A stretch of 64,000 nucleotides of DNA from Halorhabdus sp. BNX81 (GCF_029229925.1 NZ_CP107254.1:1984001-2048000), one strand, 5' to 3'. Shown: positions 1-9,337, numbered from the stretch's first letter. Notes: generated by a model not told the origin, from the sequence alone. Made by a program: numbers and translations.

Positions 1-1502
1 GACTTGGCCCAGTCCGGTGCGTCGGTCGGCAGGAAGTCGGCCTCGTTGAACTCCGTGTCGATGGTCGTCGCGCCGTAGGCCCCCGCAGTGCCGAGCAGGA
101 GCGCCACGACGACGATCACCACCGGCGCGCGCATGGTGACCGAGCCGAGTTTCTCGAGGACTGCGTTCGCACTCCCGCCCCCGACGCCGAAGGCTGGTTT
201 GGCCCGGCTCCAGCCGAGCCGATGCTCGACGAAGCCGTCGACTTCGATCTTGAGCGCCGGGAGAAAGATACCGAAGGCGACGAACGTCGCGAAGATCCCG
301 CCGGCGCTGAGCACTGCGAAGTCTCGTATCGCCGGCAGTGGACTGACGACGTTCGAAAGGAAGCCGACACCGGTCGAGACAGTCGCCGCCGCGAGCGCCA
401 GGACGACGCTGCCGAGACCGACCGCCATCGCGGTCCGGATGGATCGGTTCCCGGCGTCAGCAGTCTCACTCGACGAACCGCCCTCAAGCGTCCCCGCGCG
501 GGCCTCCCGGTAGCGCATCACGACGTGCAGCGCGTAGTCGATGCTCAACCCGATCAACAGGAAGGGAACGGCGATCAGGATGACGTTCATCGGGATGGCG
601 AGCCAGCCCATCAGCCCCGCCAGCCACGCCATCACGACGCCGATCCCGACGAACGCAAGCAGGATGTCGAGGACATCGCGGTAGGTGATCCCCAGCACCA
701 GCACGATCAGCGCGAGCGCGAAGGGCGTGATGATGGTGAAGCTGTCCCCCGTCGCCCGCGTGGAGGCGTCGTCCTGGATGCCCTGGCCGAAGACGAACGC
801 GTCGGCGAATCGCTCTTCGACCAATCCGTCGATCGCCACCTGGGCGTCGTAGGCAGCCTGCGGATCGCTGTTCTCGCCACTCGCGTCGACCTGGCTGATC
901 AGCGTCAGCCGCGCCTCGGCGCGCGTCTCACCCGGCTCGTACTCACGGGGCAGGAACGCGTAGGGATCGCGCTCGGTCAGCGACGACCCGTCGGGGTCGA
1001 GGACGCGTGCGAGCAACCCCTCGACTTCCGCGTCGCTTTGCTCCTCGAGGGCCGCGATCTGGGCGGACAGCGACGGGGGTTCGGCCGGCGGCGGCCCCCC
1101 CTCGGCGGTGGCGTCGGCGTAGACGGCGGCCGTCCCGACGAGGTTCTCGATGCCGATCAGCCCCGGTTCGGCGAGCGTTCCGCTGATCGAGTCGTCGGTC
1201 CTGACGGTCTGCTGCAATCGAAGTCCCTCGAGCAACGAGTCTCTCGTGAGAACGTCCCCGCCCTCGTCGCGGACGACGAGCTGTGCAGCGATCCCCTCGC
1301 TACCCCCGTAGTTCTCCCGGACGAACTCGGCGGCGTCGGTCTCCGCGGTGTCGACCTGGAACTGGCCGACGCCGGCACTCCCCGTTTCGCCGACCGTCGC
1401 CCCGGCCGCGACGAGGATCGTCAGCGCCAGGACGGCGAGGACGACGAATTTGCTGTGGGTGGCGATCCAGTCCGCGTATCGGCGAGATATCGTTTCTGAC
1501 AT
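1..1502 (-). CDS. RND/MMPL-family exporter, N-terminal part (runs off left edge)
   Basis: This frame runs leftward from an ATG at 1500-1502 and stays open to base 1, so only about the first 500 residues are present. The N-terminus (MSETISRRYADW) leads into a hydrophobic helix (FVVLAVLALTILVAAG), followed by a large soluble loop. Around residues 290-330 come several membrane helices and the motif GLSIDYALHVVMRYREAR, the signature of RND/MMPL transporters and sterol-sensing-type domains. Such proteins are proton-driven exporters of lipids, drugs or other hydrophobic substrates in the cytoplasmic membrane; the substrate here is unknown. A TATA-like CTTAAGAG lies upstream near 1626-1633. The family call is firm, the substrate open. 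Confidence 0.85.
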   Translation of the reverse strand, partial: MSETISRRYADWIATHSKFVVLAVLALTILVAAGATVGETGSAGVGQFQVDTAETDAAEFVRENYGGSEGIAAQLVVRDEGGDVLTRDSLLEGLRLQQTVRTDDSISGTLAEPGLIGIENLVGTAAVYADATAEGGPPPAEPPSLSAQIAALEEQSDAEVEGLLARVLDPDGSSLTERDPYAFLPREYEPGETRAEARLTLISQVDASGENSDPQAAYDAQVAIDGLVEERFADAFVFGQGIQDDASTRATGDSFTIITPFALALIVLVLGITYRDVLDILLAFVGIGVVMAWLAGLMGWLAIPMNVILIAVPFLLIGLSIDYALHVVMRYREARAGTLEGGSSSETADAGNRSIRTAMAVGLGSVVLALAAATVSTGVGFLSNVVSPLPAIRDFAVLSAGGIFATFVAFGIFLPALKIEVDGFVEHRLGWSRAKPAFGVGGGSANAVLEKLGSVTMRAPVVIVVVALLLGTAGAYGATTIDTEFNEADFLPTDAPDWAK

Positions 1503-1737
1503 AGGTTCGTCCGTAATTCGTCGATCCGAGTGGCCGGCGGAGACGGCGATCCCGGAGAGCGGGAACTGACCTGGCCGGACCGCCACGCCACGTTCTCGGG
1601 TCGTTAGACGACGTTCGCGCCGCCCTCTTAAGTGTTTGTAGAATCCTACTATATTTTCTTCAAGGACGGCTGGCGATCCCCCCGCAAAGACGGATTCCGG
1701 AACGGACGGCGGCCGCTACCGGTCCGTGAGACAGGGC

Positions 1738-1744
1738 AAAAAAA
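1738..1744 (-). terminator. oligo-T terminator after pgk
   Basis: A run of seven A on the plus strand (T7 on the transcribed minus strand) lies about 40 nt past the pgk stop, preceded by a GC-rich stretch. Archaeal RNA polymerase terminates at such U-rich tracts. It is the only long T run between pgk and the exporter gene. Confidence 0.55.
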
Positions 1745-1781
1745 CCGCTCGCGCCGACGGAAACGACGTCGAGACGTTCGA

Positions 1782-3005
1782 TCAGTCTGCCTGCTCGATC
1801 AGCACTTCGGCGGCCTCGAGTTCCTGGCCGGTCAGGGCGTTGAGGTACGCGCCGCCGGCGATCGAGATGTGATCGTAGTCGTCCTCACTCAGTCCGTACA
1901 TCGAGAGCGTCCGGGCGGTGTCGCCGCCGCCGACCACCGAGAAGCAGTCGGTGCGACCGATGGCCTCGATGAGTTCGACCGTGCCGTCGGCGAAGCGCTC
2001 GTCCTCGAAGACGCCGACCGCGCCCTTCACGAAGACGGCCTCGCTGTCCTCGATGATCGGGACGTACGCCTCGATGGTGTCGTGACCAATGTCGAGGTAG
2101 CCGGTCTCCTTCTCCTCGATATCGTCGAGTGCGATCTCGGCCCGCTCGCCGTCGTCGTCCTCGTAGGCGAAGTCAGTGGGGAGTTCGAACTCGTCGCGAC
2201 GGTTCGCGACGAGGTCCTCGAGGGTGTCCTTGGTCTCGTCCCACTGGTCGTCCAGGAGGTCCATGTCGCCGACGTCCATGCCGACGGGGTAGCCCTCCGC
2301 CCGGAGGAACAGTTCGCCGGGCAGGCCGCCGATGAGGAACGTGTCGATGGCGTCGCCCAAATTGTTGACGACGCTGATGACGTCCTCGCTCTTGTTGCCA
2401 CCCAGGACCATCGTGACCTGGCCCTCGGTCTCGCGGGCGCGTTCGGCCACGCCGGTGTTGTACTCGTACTCGGCCTCCATCACGCGGCCCGCGTAGGCCG
2501 GCAGTTCGAGGGCGAACCCGACCGTCGAGGCGTGGGCGCGGTGGGCCGCCGAGTAGGCGTCGTTGACGAAGGCGTCGAAGTACGGCGACAGCGTCTGGAC
2601 GAAGTCGCTCTTGGCGTGTTCTTCGGGGGCCTTCTCGGGCAGTTCGTCGTCGGCCATCCGGGTGTTCTCGAGCAGGAGAATCTCCCCCGCTTCGAGGCCC
2701 TCGATCGCCGCGATAGCGTCGTCGCCGTAGATGTCCTCGACGAACTGGATCTCCTTGCCGACGTACTCTTCGAGGATCTCGGCGTGCTGGTCGAGCGAGA
2801 CGAAGTCGTCGCGGCCGGGCCGACCCTGGTGGGCCATCAGGACAACCTTGTTGTCCCGATCGGCGAGTTCCCGGACCGTTTCGGCGTAGCGGTCAAAGCG
2901 GTGATTGTCCTGGACGACGCCGTCCTCGACCGGCGAGTTGAGGTCGACGCGGACCAGGACGCGCTGTCCATCTGCGAGGTCATCAAGTGTGTTGAATGCA
3001 GCCAT
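1782..3005 (-). CDS. pgk: phosphoglycerate kinase
   Basis: Cytosolic glycolytic/gluconeogenic enzyme that moves a phosphate between 1,3-bisphosphoglycerate and ADP. The 407 residues match the usual length. Family motifs are in order: RVDLNSP at residues 19-25 (substrate-binding Arg and Asp), MAHQGRPG near 56, VLGGNKSEDV near 195 (nucleotide side), and a glycine-rich GGGDTARTLS near 360. The start ATG is the only sensible one, since the PGK fold begins within ten residues. It lies 65 nt downstream of gap on the same strand, so the two consecutive glycolytic steps are probably co-transcribed, an arrangement also known in Haloferax. The high Asp/Glu content is typical of salt-in halophiles. Confidence 0.97.
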   Translation of the reverse strand: MAAFNTLDDLADGQRVLVRVDLNSPVEDGVVQDNHRFDRYAETVRELADRDNKVVLMAHQGRPGRDDFVSLDQHAEILEEYVGKEIQFVEDIYGDDAIAAIEGLEAGEILLLENTRMADDELPEKAPEEHAKSDFVQTLSPYFDAFVNDAYSAAHRAHASTVGFALELPAYAGRVMEAEYEYNTGVAERARETEGQVTMVLGGNKSEDVISVVNNLGDAIDTFLIGGLPGELFLRAEGYPVGMDVGDMDLLDDQWDETKDTLEDLVANRRDEFELPTDFAYEDDDGERAEIALDDIEEKETGYLDIGHDTIEAYVPIIEDSEAVFVKGAVGVFEDERFADGTVELIEAIGRTDCFSVVGGGDTARTLSMYGLSEDDYDHISIAGGAYLNALTGQELEAAEVLIEQAD

Positions 3006-3070
3006 GATTGGTGCGTGTTGTATGCTGAAGAAATTGCGGCCCTGTACACGACGGAGGGTGGATCCGGTGA

Positions 3071-4081
3071 TCAGACGATGTCTTCGGCCAGCCGCATCAT
3101 CTGGGACGTGTAGCCCATCTCGTTGTCGTACCAGGCGAAGATCTTCGCGAGCTTGCCGCCCTGGACCGTCGAGGTCTTGCCCAGGTCGACGACCGAGCCG
3201 TACTGCTGGCCAACGATGTCACGCGAGACGATCGGGTCGTCGGTGACACCCATCGAGCCTTCGAGTTCGCCGGCCGCGTACTCCTCGAACGCGGCGTTGA
3301 TCTCCTCGACGTCTGGGTTGCCGGGCAGGTCGACGACGATCTCGGTGATCGAACCGCTCGGGACCGGGACGCGGATCGCCATCGCCTCGAACTTGCCCTG
3401 CAGTTCGGGCAGGATCTGCGGGGTCGCGGTCGAGGCCCCGGTCGTCGTCGGGACGATGTTCTCGGCGGCCGCGCGACCACGCCGGGTCTTGGACTTGGGG
3501 CCGTCGACGATGGCCTGGCTGCCCGTGTAGGCGTGGATCGTGGTCATCTCGGCGGCGTCGACGCCGAACTCCTCAAGCAGGACGTGCATCGGCGGCGAGA
3601 CGCTGTTAGTAGTACACGACGCGGCGGAGACGACGTCCTCGCCGTCGTACTCGTCGTCGTTGACGCCGTAGACGAACTGCGGGACGGGCTTGTCGCCCTT
3701 CGGCGGGGCGGAGATCAGCGCCTTCTCCGCGCCGGCGTCCAGGTGGGCACTGGCCTCGTCCTTCGTTCGGAAGATGCCGGTCGACTCGATCGCGACATCG
3801 ACATCGAGGTCGTCCCAGGGGAGTTCCTCGGGGTTCTGGATGTTGAGCAGATCGATCTCGTTACCGTCGACGACCAACGAGTCTCCCTCGAGAGAAACAT
3901 CGTAGGGGAGGGTGCCCAACGCGCTGTCGTATTTCGTGAGATACTCCATCTTCTCGAAGTCCATCACGTCGTTGATCCCGACGATCTGGACGTCGTCGTT
4001 CTCCAGGGCTGCACGAAGGGTACAACGGCCGATTCGACCGTAACCGTTGATCCCGATGCGGACCGGATCGCTTGCACTCAT
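3071..4081 (-). CDS. gap: glyceraldehyde-3-phosphate dehydrogenase, bacterial-type class I
   Basis: Oxidises glyceraldehyde-3-phosphate to 1,3-bisphosphoglycerate with NAD(P). The N-terminal Rossmann motif INGYGRIGR is at residues 11-19. The catalytic Cys156 lies in SAASCTTNS, and the catalytic His is in TTIHAYTGSQ near 183. The C-terminus has the WYDNEMGY substrate-binding motif. The SCTTNS signature and 336-aa length mark it as the bacterial-like class I enzyme rather than the archaeal class II GAPDH; haloarchaea acquired this form and use it mainly in glycolysis. The Asp of GINDVMD after the second strand suggests NAD preference (inference). It is upstream of pgk on the same strand. Confidence 0.96.
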   Translation of the reverse strand: MSASDPVRIGINGYGRIGRCTLRAALENDDVQIVGINDVMDFEKMEYLTKYDSALGTLPYDVSLEGDSLVVDGNEIDLLNIQNPEELPWDDLDVDVAIESTGIFRTKDEASAHLDAGAEKALISAPPKGDKPVPQFVYGVNDDEYDGEDVVSAASCTTNSVSPPMHVLLEEFGVDAAEMTTIHAYTGSQAIVDGPKSKTRRGRAAAENIVPTTTGASTATPQILPELQGKFEAMAIRVPVPSGSITEIVVDLPGNPDVEEINAAFEEYAAGELEGSMGVTDDPIVSRDIVGQQYGSVVDLGKTSTVQGGKLAKIFAWYDNEMGYTSQMMRLAEDIV

Positions 4082-4297
4082 AGTTATCTAGCTCCAATCG
4101 AAAGATGCGGCAGTATTGAGTAAATGTTTTTCGATATGCGGCTGTGAAGGACGACACTCTCACGATTGTCTGGCGTGAAGGCTGTATATATCACTATATT
4201 CGCGAACAAATATACGTACGTGCAGTCGGGTTGGCTCTCGGAGTGTCCGGTCGATATTTCGGTTGTCAGAAGGCTTTTGACGCGCTCTCTCCTACCT

Positions 4298-4702
4298 ATG
4301 AGTATGCGACGAGACGATCGTGACGACCCGTTTGATGATTTCTTCGCAGAGTTAGAGCGGATGATGAACGACATGATGAGCGGCGAGTTCGACATGCACG
4401 TCGAGCGCCGCGATCCGGACGCACCCGCTCAGTCGAATGCGATCCACTTCGATGTCTACGAGGAAGGCGACCGTCTCCGGGTCGTCGCGGACCTGCCCGG
4501 GGTGTCCAAGGACGCGATAGATCTCAAGTGCGACGGCGAACAGCTCACGATCGACGCAGCGGGTACCCAGCGGGAATATCACGATCGGGTCGACCTGCCC
4601 ACCCGCGTCGACGAACACACTGCCGACGCCAGCTACAACAACGGCATCCTCGAAGTCAGCTTCGAGACCAGCGGGGATTCGGCCGATATCGACCTGTCCT
4701 GA
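4298..4702 (+). CDS. small heat shock protein, Hsp20/alpha-crystallin family
   Basis: ATP-independent holdase chaperone of 134 residues. A short acidic, Met-rich N-terminus is followed by an alpha-crystallin domain at about residues 43-130, ending with the diagnostic NNGILEVSFE (G-x-L motif). I chose the ATG at 4298 because a TATA-like GCTTTTGAC sits at about 4273-4281, 20-25 nt upstream, fitting a leaderless transcript; the in-frame ATG further upstream would add 44 residues unrelated to the family. It is divergent from gap. The short C-terminus lacks the I-x-I oligomerisation motif, so assembly may be limited. Close Hsp20 paralogues are common in haloarchaea. Confidence 0.9.
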   Translation: MSMRRDDRDDPFDDFFAELERMMNDMMSGEFDMHVERRDPDAPAQSNAIHFDVYEEGDRLRVVADLPGVSKDAIDLKCDGEQLTIDAAGTQREYHDRVDLPTRVDEHTADASYNNGILEVSFETSGDSADIDLS

Positions 4703-4776
4703 CGGCGTCGCTGTTCGCTTTGTTCACACTCACGATCTGACGAACGAAGGGGGATCAATGGACTGACGCGGAGTGG

Positions 4777-4914
4777 CTATTCTCGCCACTCGTGTCCACA
4801 GGAGTCACACTCGTAGTATCGCCAGTCCGTGCCGCCGGGTACCGCCCGCTGTTCTACCTTCGTTCGATCCTCGCTCCCACATGCCGGACACCGGTACAGC
4901 TGTAACGCTGACAT
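4777..4914 (-). CDS. 45-aa zinc-ribbon protein
   Basis: A tiny protein with two CxxC knuckles, C9/C12 (YRCPACGSED) and C36/C39 (YYECDSCGHEW). This is the layout of the TFIIS/RpoM-type C-terminal zinc ribbon. I picked the ATG at 4914 because a TATA-like TATTATTAAT lies at 4936-4945, exactly the spacing for a leaderless mRNA, and because the longer upstream reading has no family resemblance. It probably binds zinc and a nucleic acid or a protein of the transcription machinery, but no specific function can be assigned. It stands alone between hsp20 and an ATP-grasp gene. Confidence 0.7.
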   Translation of the reverse strand: MSALQLYRCPACGSEDRTKVEQRAVPGGTDWRYYECDSCGHEWRE

Positions 4915-5105
4915 GGTAATGCAGTATTGTGCCTGATTAATAATAGTATTTTTGTATCGATGTGTTACCTGTTGTATGGGACACCAGTTTATCGGAAATA
5001 ACCAACGTCCCATCATGTTGTGGTTGTCAATGACACACACTGAAATATACGCCAATATATAATACTTTCAATACAATGGCGGTGGCCCGCCTACCGGCAG
5101 ACCGA

Positions 5106-5975
5106 TCAGCGTCGACCGCCCTGTCGGGCCGTCCGTCGAATCGTCGCCGCAAGCCGATCCCAGAACCCATCATCGTAGTGTTCGGCGTCGATCGTCGGGC
5201 GGGCGTTGGTTTCGGTCACCAGGACTCGGTCATCGGTCACGAGCAGATCGACACCGAGCAGCGGAATGGCCATCACGTCGGCGACGGATTCGGCCACCGC
5301 TCGGCATTCGTCGTCCAGATCGACCGGTGTCGGTGTCCCACCATTGTGGACGTTGTGCTTCCATCGGTTCGTCTCGGCCGCTTCGGGAAGCCGTCGCTCG
5401 ACCGCACCGACGTACTCCCCATCGAGCAACATCACGCGATAGTCGCGGGCGTCCGGGATGTACTCCTGAAGGAGAAACGAGCGGTCGTCGGTCGCGCGGT
5501 AGTCGTGGACCAGATCGAGGTAGTCGGCGATCCCCAGAAACGAGTCGAGATCGTGTGCCAGGGTGACGCCAGTGCCACGCGACGTCGAGTTCGGCTTGAC
5601 GACCACGGGCGGATCGAACCGGTCGAACGCCGCGACGAGTTCCTCGCGGTCGACCGGATTCGAGATCATCACCGTCCGGGGGACGGAGATACCGGCGTCG
5701 GCCAGTCGTTGTACCGTTCCGGCTTTGTTTCGCGAGCGGAGGACAGCAGCCCGATCGTTGAGCCAGGGGACCGAGAGTGCCGCCGCCGCGACGCCGCCTT
5801 CCATAAGTCGTGGCGGAAAGACGTAGCCGACGTCGACGTCCGGGAACGGGTCGCCCCCGAGGGAGACCGTCCGTTCGCTCGTCTGCAGCGCGAGGACCTC
5901 GATATCGCGGTCGGCAAGCGGCTCCTGGAGGCGTTCGTAGGATTCGGCCTGGGTCGGGACCGCGAGCCGGAGCAT
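5106..5975 (-). CDS. RimK-like ATP-grasp ligase
   Basis: 289 residues with the ATP-grasp fold. The N-terminal pre-ATP-grasp domain includes AAALSVPWLNDR and a lid-type segment RSRNKAGTVQRLADAG near residue 85. The central ATP-binding part has PPVVVKPNSTSRGTGV near 125, and the LLGVDLLV...VTETNARP segment near 245-265 carries the Mg-binding acidic/Asn residues. RimK-family enzymes join an amino acid to a carboxylate using ATP (ribosomal protein S6 modification, lysine or coenzyme F420 glutamylation). The substrate here is unknown and neighbours give no strong clue; L10e is 44 nt away on the same strand but upstream. Confident for the fold, not the reaction. Confidence 0.82.
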   Translation of the reverse strand: MLRLAVPTQAESYERLQEPLADRDIEVLALQTSERTVSLGGDPFPDVDVGYVFPPRLMEGGVAAAALSVPWLNDRAAVLRSRNKAGTVQRLADAGISVPRTVMISNPVDREELVAAFDRFDPPVVVKPNSTSRGTGVTLAHDLDSFLGIADYLDLVHDYRATDDRSFLLQEYIPDARDYRVMLLDGEYVGAVERRLPEAAETNRWKHNVHNGGTPTPVDLDDECRAVAESVADVMAIPLLGVDLLVTDDRVLVTETNARPTIDAEHYDDGFWDRLAATIRRTARQGGRR

Positions 5976-6019
5976 ACGCTCACTCGGGGGAGCAACCCGG
6001 AAAACTGTTCGGTCCGGCC

Positions 6020-6550
6020 TCAGGCGATCAGCAACTCTTCGCCGCGCTCGACCTTGATCCGGCAGGGCGGGGTGATCTTGTTGTACGCACGGCGGAACGC
6101 TTCCTTGACGGCCTCGGCCTGCTCGACGTCACAGTAGGCGGTGAAGAGTCGCTCGCCGGCCTGGACGCGGGCGGCCGTGCCGACGATCTTCCCGAAGGAC
6201 TGGCGCATGCCGTCGGACACACGGTCGGCTCCCGCACCGGTCGCCTGTTTGTTCTCCCGGATGACCTGGTGGGGGAACTTCCGCAGCGTCATCGTGTAGT
6301 TGCCCTCGCCGAGTTCCTTGATGAGGTGGCGGTTCGCCGAGAGGCGGGAGGCCTCCATCGAACCGTGACGAAGCTGGACGGTCTCCTCGACGACCAGCGA
6401 GATCTGGACAGGATAATCATCAGGATCGGCGTTCGTATCGCCCATCTGGTGCTGTGCGATCTTCGATCCGGGGATGCCGGTGATATATTCGCGCCGGGTA
6501 TACGACGGCTTGTCGATGTCGCGGTACATCGACGCAGGTTTCTCGGACAT
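6020..6550 (-). CDS. rpl10e: 50S ribosomal protein L10e (uL16)
   Basis: Large-subunit protein of the central protuberance/A-site region, the archaeal-eukaryotic counterpart of bacterial L16. The 176 residues begin [11 protein letters not shown] and carry the family segments [26 protein letters not shown] and [15 protein letters not shown]. The start at 6550 matches family N-termini; a longer in-frame reading upstream overlaps the divergent GST gene's promoter and is rejected. A separate transcription unit, not part of a ribosomal operon, as in other haloarchaea. Confidence 0.96.
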   Translation of the reverse strand: MSEKPASMYRDIDKPSYTRREYITGIPGSKIAQHQMGDTNADPDDYPVQISLVVEETVQLRHGSMEASRLSANRHLIKELGEGNYTMTLRKFPHQVIRENKQATGAGADRVSDGMRQSFGKIVGTAARVQAGERLFTAYCDVEQAEAVKEAFRRAYNKITPPCRIKVERGEELLIA

Positions 6551-6692
6551 GAATTCTCTTGGTCGAAGAGAGGGAAAGCGTTCAAATAAGGGCTTCGAAG
6601 CCCGGCGGGGAGGCGTCGGCGTCTCACAACACAGCGGTAACATCGACGTCACTGCGACGTTTTTGTGTACAGCCCTCCAACAAGCGATTACC

Positions 6693-7685
6693 ATGAACAT
6701 GCTCGTCGAGGGCGAGTGGCGCACCGACGCCTACCAGACGACCAACGAGGACGGCGCGTTCGAACGCGGGACGACCGCGTTTCGGGATCGCATCGAGGAC
6801 GACCCGGACGCGCGGTTCCAGCCCGAAGCCGGCCGGTATCACCTCTACGTCTGCCGGGCCTGCCCGTGGGCCCACCGGACGCTGATCACGCGCAAACTCA
6901 AGGGGCTGGACGAGGCGATCACGGTCGACTACGTCGACCCCTACCGCGGCGAGGACGGCTGGCAGTTCACCCCCGAGAAGGACGGCTGCACGCCGGACAC
7001 GGTCAACGGGAGCGACTACCTCCGGGAGGTCTACGTCGAAGCCGACCCCGACATGACCGGCCGCGTGACGGTGCCGGTCCTCTGGGACAAACAGGAAGAT
7101 ACCATCGTCAACAACGAGTCCGCCGAGATCATGCGGATGCTCGATACGGCGTTCGACGGCACCGTTGGCGCCCACGACGTCGATCTCTACCCCGAGGGCT
7201 ATCAGGCGGAGGTCGACGAAATCATCGAGGCCATCTACGAGCCGATCAACAACGGCGTCTACAAGACGGGCTTTGCGGACTCCCAGGCGGCCTACGACGA
7301 GGCTGTCGAGGAGCTTTTCGACGCGCTTGATCACTGGGATTCGGTGCTGGCCGACCAGCGCTATCTGGCGGGCGATCGGCTGACCGAGGCGGACATCGCG
7401 ATGTTCACCACCCTCGTCCGATTCGACGAGGTCTATCACACGCACTTCATGTGCAACCACAAGCTGATCCGGGAATACGACAATCTCTGGCCATACCTGC
7501 GTGATCTCTACCAGACCCCGGGGGTGGCCGAGACCGTCAACATGGATCACATCAAAGAGCACTACTACACGACCCACCCGGACGTCAGCCCCAAACGGAT
7601 CGTTCCGAAAGGACCCGATCCCGACTTCACGGCATCGCACGACCGGGACGCGCTTCCCGGCGGCCCGCCCGCAGACCTGGACTGA
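6693..7685 (+). CDS. glutathionyl-hydroquinone reductase-like GST (Xi class)
   Basis: 330 residues, the usual length of the YqjG/ECM4/PcpF family. These enzymes reductively remove thiol adducts from quinones. The active-site Cys57 is in RACPWAHR, followed by the thioredoxin-like segment [10 protein letters not shown] near 130 and [14 protein letters not shown], typical of the Xi class. The C-terminal half is the helical GST domain with [12 protein letters not shown] chose the ATG at 6693 (a second Met two residues later is possible), because the family domain starts directly after it. Haloarchaea use gamma-glutamylcysteine instead of glutathione, so the physiological thiol is an inference. 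Divergent from rpl10e. Confidence 0.88.
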   Translation: MNMLVEGEWRTDAYQTTNEDGAFERGTTAFRDRIEDDPDARFQPEAGRYHLYVCRACPWAHRTLITRKLKGLDEAITVDYVDPYRGEDGWQFTPEKDGCTPDTVNGSDYLREVYVEADPDMTGRVTVPVLWDKQEDTIVNNESAEIMRMLDTAFDGTVGAHDVDLYPEGYQAEVDEIIEAIYEPINNGVYKTGFADSQAAYDEAVEELFDALDHWDSVLADQRYLAGDRLTEADIAMFTTLVRFDEVYHTHFMCNHKLIREYDNLWPYLRDLYQTPGVAETVNMDHIKEHYYTTHPDVSPKRIVPKGPDPDFTASHDRDALPGGPPADLD

Positions 7686-7849
7686 ACGACTCCGGGGCCA
7701 GGAACAGCATTATTTTACAATAACGTCCATGGTTCTGGACGAATACGAAGTTCCGTCGGAGCACCGTTGATGTCCGGTCACCATACATAAACGACCGGGG
7801 CGAACATCTTCGACCGCATTCCCGGACAACGGGGAGTTGCTGGATGGTG

Positions 7850-7855
7850 TTTATA
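7850..7855 (+). promoter_or_regulatory. TATA box of hcp
   Basis: TTTATA centred about 27 nt before the ATG at 7880. This spacing fits a leaderless transcript starting at or next to the ATG, and it excludes the longer in-frame start at 7844, which would lie upstream of the promoter. Confidence 0.65.
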
Positions 7856-7879
7856 GGTGGGACTGCCAGTTGCTCGTGT

Positions 7880-9187
7880 ATGATGGACTGCCTGCAGTGC
7901 GAGCAGACGTTAGACGGCGGGTGTACGACCGCCGGCGTATGCGGCAAGGACCCGAACCTGGACAGCGTTCAGGAGACGATGATCCTCGGCGCGAAAGGTG
8001 TCTCCGCCTACGCCCACCACGCCCGCGAAATGGGATACGTCGACGAAGGTGTCGACGCGACCGTCCACGAGACGTTGTTCCACACGTTGACGAACGTCAA
8101 CTTCGACATGGACGAGACCATCGGCCAGGCACTGGATCTGGGGTCGGCCGCCATCGACGCGATGGAACTGCTCGACGACGCCCACACCGAGACACTCGGG
8201 ACACCCGAACCCGCCGAAGTGCCCGAAAACCAGGTTGCGGGCAAGTCGATCGTCGTCACCGGCCATGATCTGTACGCCCTCAAGGAACTGCTCGAACAGT
8301 CCGAGGGCGAAGGGGTCAACGTCTACACCCACTCGGAGATGCTGCCGGCCCACGGCTACCCCGAACTCGCGAAGTACGACCACCTCAAGGGCAACGTCGG
8401 GGAAGCGTGGTTCGACCAGCAGGACCTCTTCCGTGAGTTCCCCGGGGCGATCGTCGGGACCTCGAACTGCCTGATGCCGCCGTCCGGCAGTTACGCCGAT
8501 CGGTTCTACACGACGACGGTCGCCGGGCTGGAAGGAGCGACCCACCTCGAAGACGGCGACTTCTCGCCGGTCATCGAACACGCCAAGGAACTCCCCGAGC
8601 CGGACGCTGGGGAGTGGAACAGCGACGAAACCCTCTCGACGGGCTTCTATCACGAGACCGTCCTCGACATGGCCCCCCAGATCGTCGAGGCCGTCGAGGA
8701 AGGCAAGCTCCGGCACTTCTTCGTCATCGCGGGCTGTGACGGCCCGACCGACGGCCGTGAGTACTACCGCGAACTCGCAAAGAGCGTGCCCGAGGACTGC
8801 GTCGTGCTCACCACCGGGTGTGGCAAGTTCCGGTTCAACGATCTGGAATACGGCACCGTCCCAGAGACGGAGATTCCTCGCTTTATCGACCTGGGGCAGT
8901 GTAACAACTCCATCTCGACGGTCAAGATCGCGGCGGCACTGGCGGAGGCCTTCGACTGTAGCGTCAACGATCTGCCAGTCAGCATCGTCCTCTCGTGGTT
9001 CGAGCAGAAGGCCGTCGCGGTCCTGCTCGGGCTGTTCGACCTGGGCATTCAGAACGTCCGGATCGGTCCGACGATCCCCGAGTGGCTCACCGACGACGTG
9101 GTCGAACTCCTCAACGACGAGTTCGGCCTGCAAGCCGTCGGCGATCCCGAAGACGACCTCGCCGAGATGCTCGGCGAACCAGTCTAA
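7880..9187 (+). CDS. hcp: hybrid cluster protein, class III (hydroxylamine/NO reductase)
   Basis: 435 residues. The N-terminal cysteine set C4-x2-C7-x7-C15-x5-C21 (MMDCLQCEQTL...VCGK) binds a cubane cluster. Hybrid-cluster ligands are visible in TSNCLMPPSGSYADR, VIAGCDGPTDGR, TTGCGKFRFND and DLGQCNNSIS. The protein is about 110 residues shorter than bacterial class I/II Hcp, which places it in class III, lacking one of the two three-helix bundles. Hcp reduces NO to N2O in nitrosative stress and can reduce hydroxylamine. It is an anaerobic, oxygen-sensitive enzyme, so the host likely lives at low oxygen at times. The TATA box places the start at 7880; the adjacent ATG at 7883 is an alternative. 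No hcr reductase gene is adjacent. Confidence 0.95.
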   Translation: MMDCLQCEQTLDGGCTTAGVCGKDPNLDSVQETMILGAKGVSAYAHHAREMGYVDEGVDATVHETLFHTLTNVNFDMDETIGQALDLGSAAIDAMELLDDAHTETLGTPEPAEVPENQVAGKSIVVTGHDLYALKELLEQSEGEGVNVYTHSEMLPAHGYPELAKYDHLKGNVGEAWFDQQDLFREFPGAIVGTSNCLMPPSGSYADRFYTTTVAGLEGATHLEDGDFSPVIEHAKELPEPDAGEWNSDETLSTGFYHETVLDMAPQIVEAVEEGKLRHFFVIAGCDGPTDGREYYRELAKSVPEDCVVLTTGCGKFRFNDLEYGTVPETEIPRFIDLGQCNNSISTVKIAAALAEAFDCSVNDLPVSIVLSWFEQKAVAVLLGLFDLGIQNVRIGPTIPEWLTDDVVELLNDEFGLQAVGDPEDDLAEMLGEPV

Positions 9188-9337
9188 CCGCTTCTGTTCG
9201 TCGGGAACGTACGGTTGACACTCGAAGGAAAGCGGCCTACGGCGGAACGGAAGGAGAGCAGCGGAACGATGATCGCAGGCGGGGCGGTTTCGACGAAGTA
9301 TCGAGCGGTTCGCGGCGTCGGACTGTTTTCTCGGAAC

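Noticed and set aside
222-1499. 425-codon open frame on the plus strand
   Set aside because: It is antisense to the exporter gene. Its product is Arg/Asp/Gln-rich without motifs, while the minus strand encodes recognisable RND helices and the DYALHVV motif.
1632-3113. 493-codon open frame on the plus strand
   Set aside because: Antisense to pgk; the translation has low-complexity Val/Asp composition, a GC-codon artefact.
4082-4140. TrmB-type sugar-regulator site (TACT-N7/8-GAGTA) before gap
   Set aside because: GAGTA occurs at the right region but the TACT half at correct spacing is missing.
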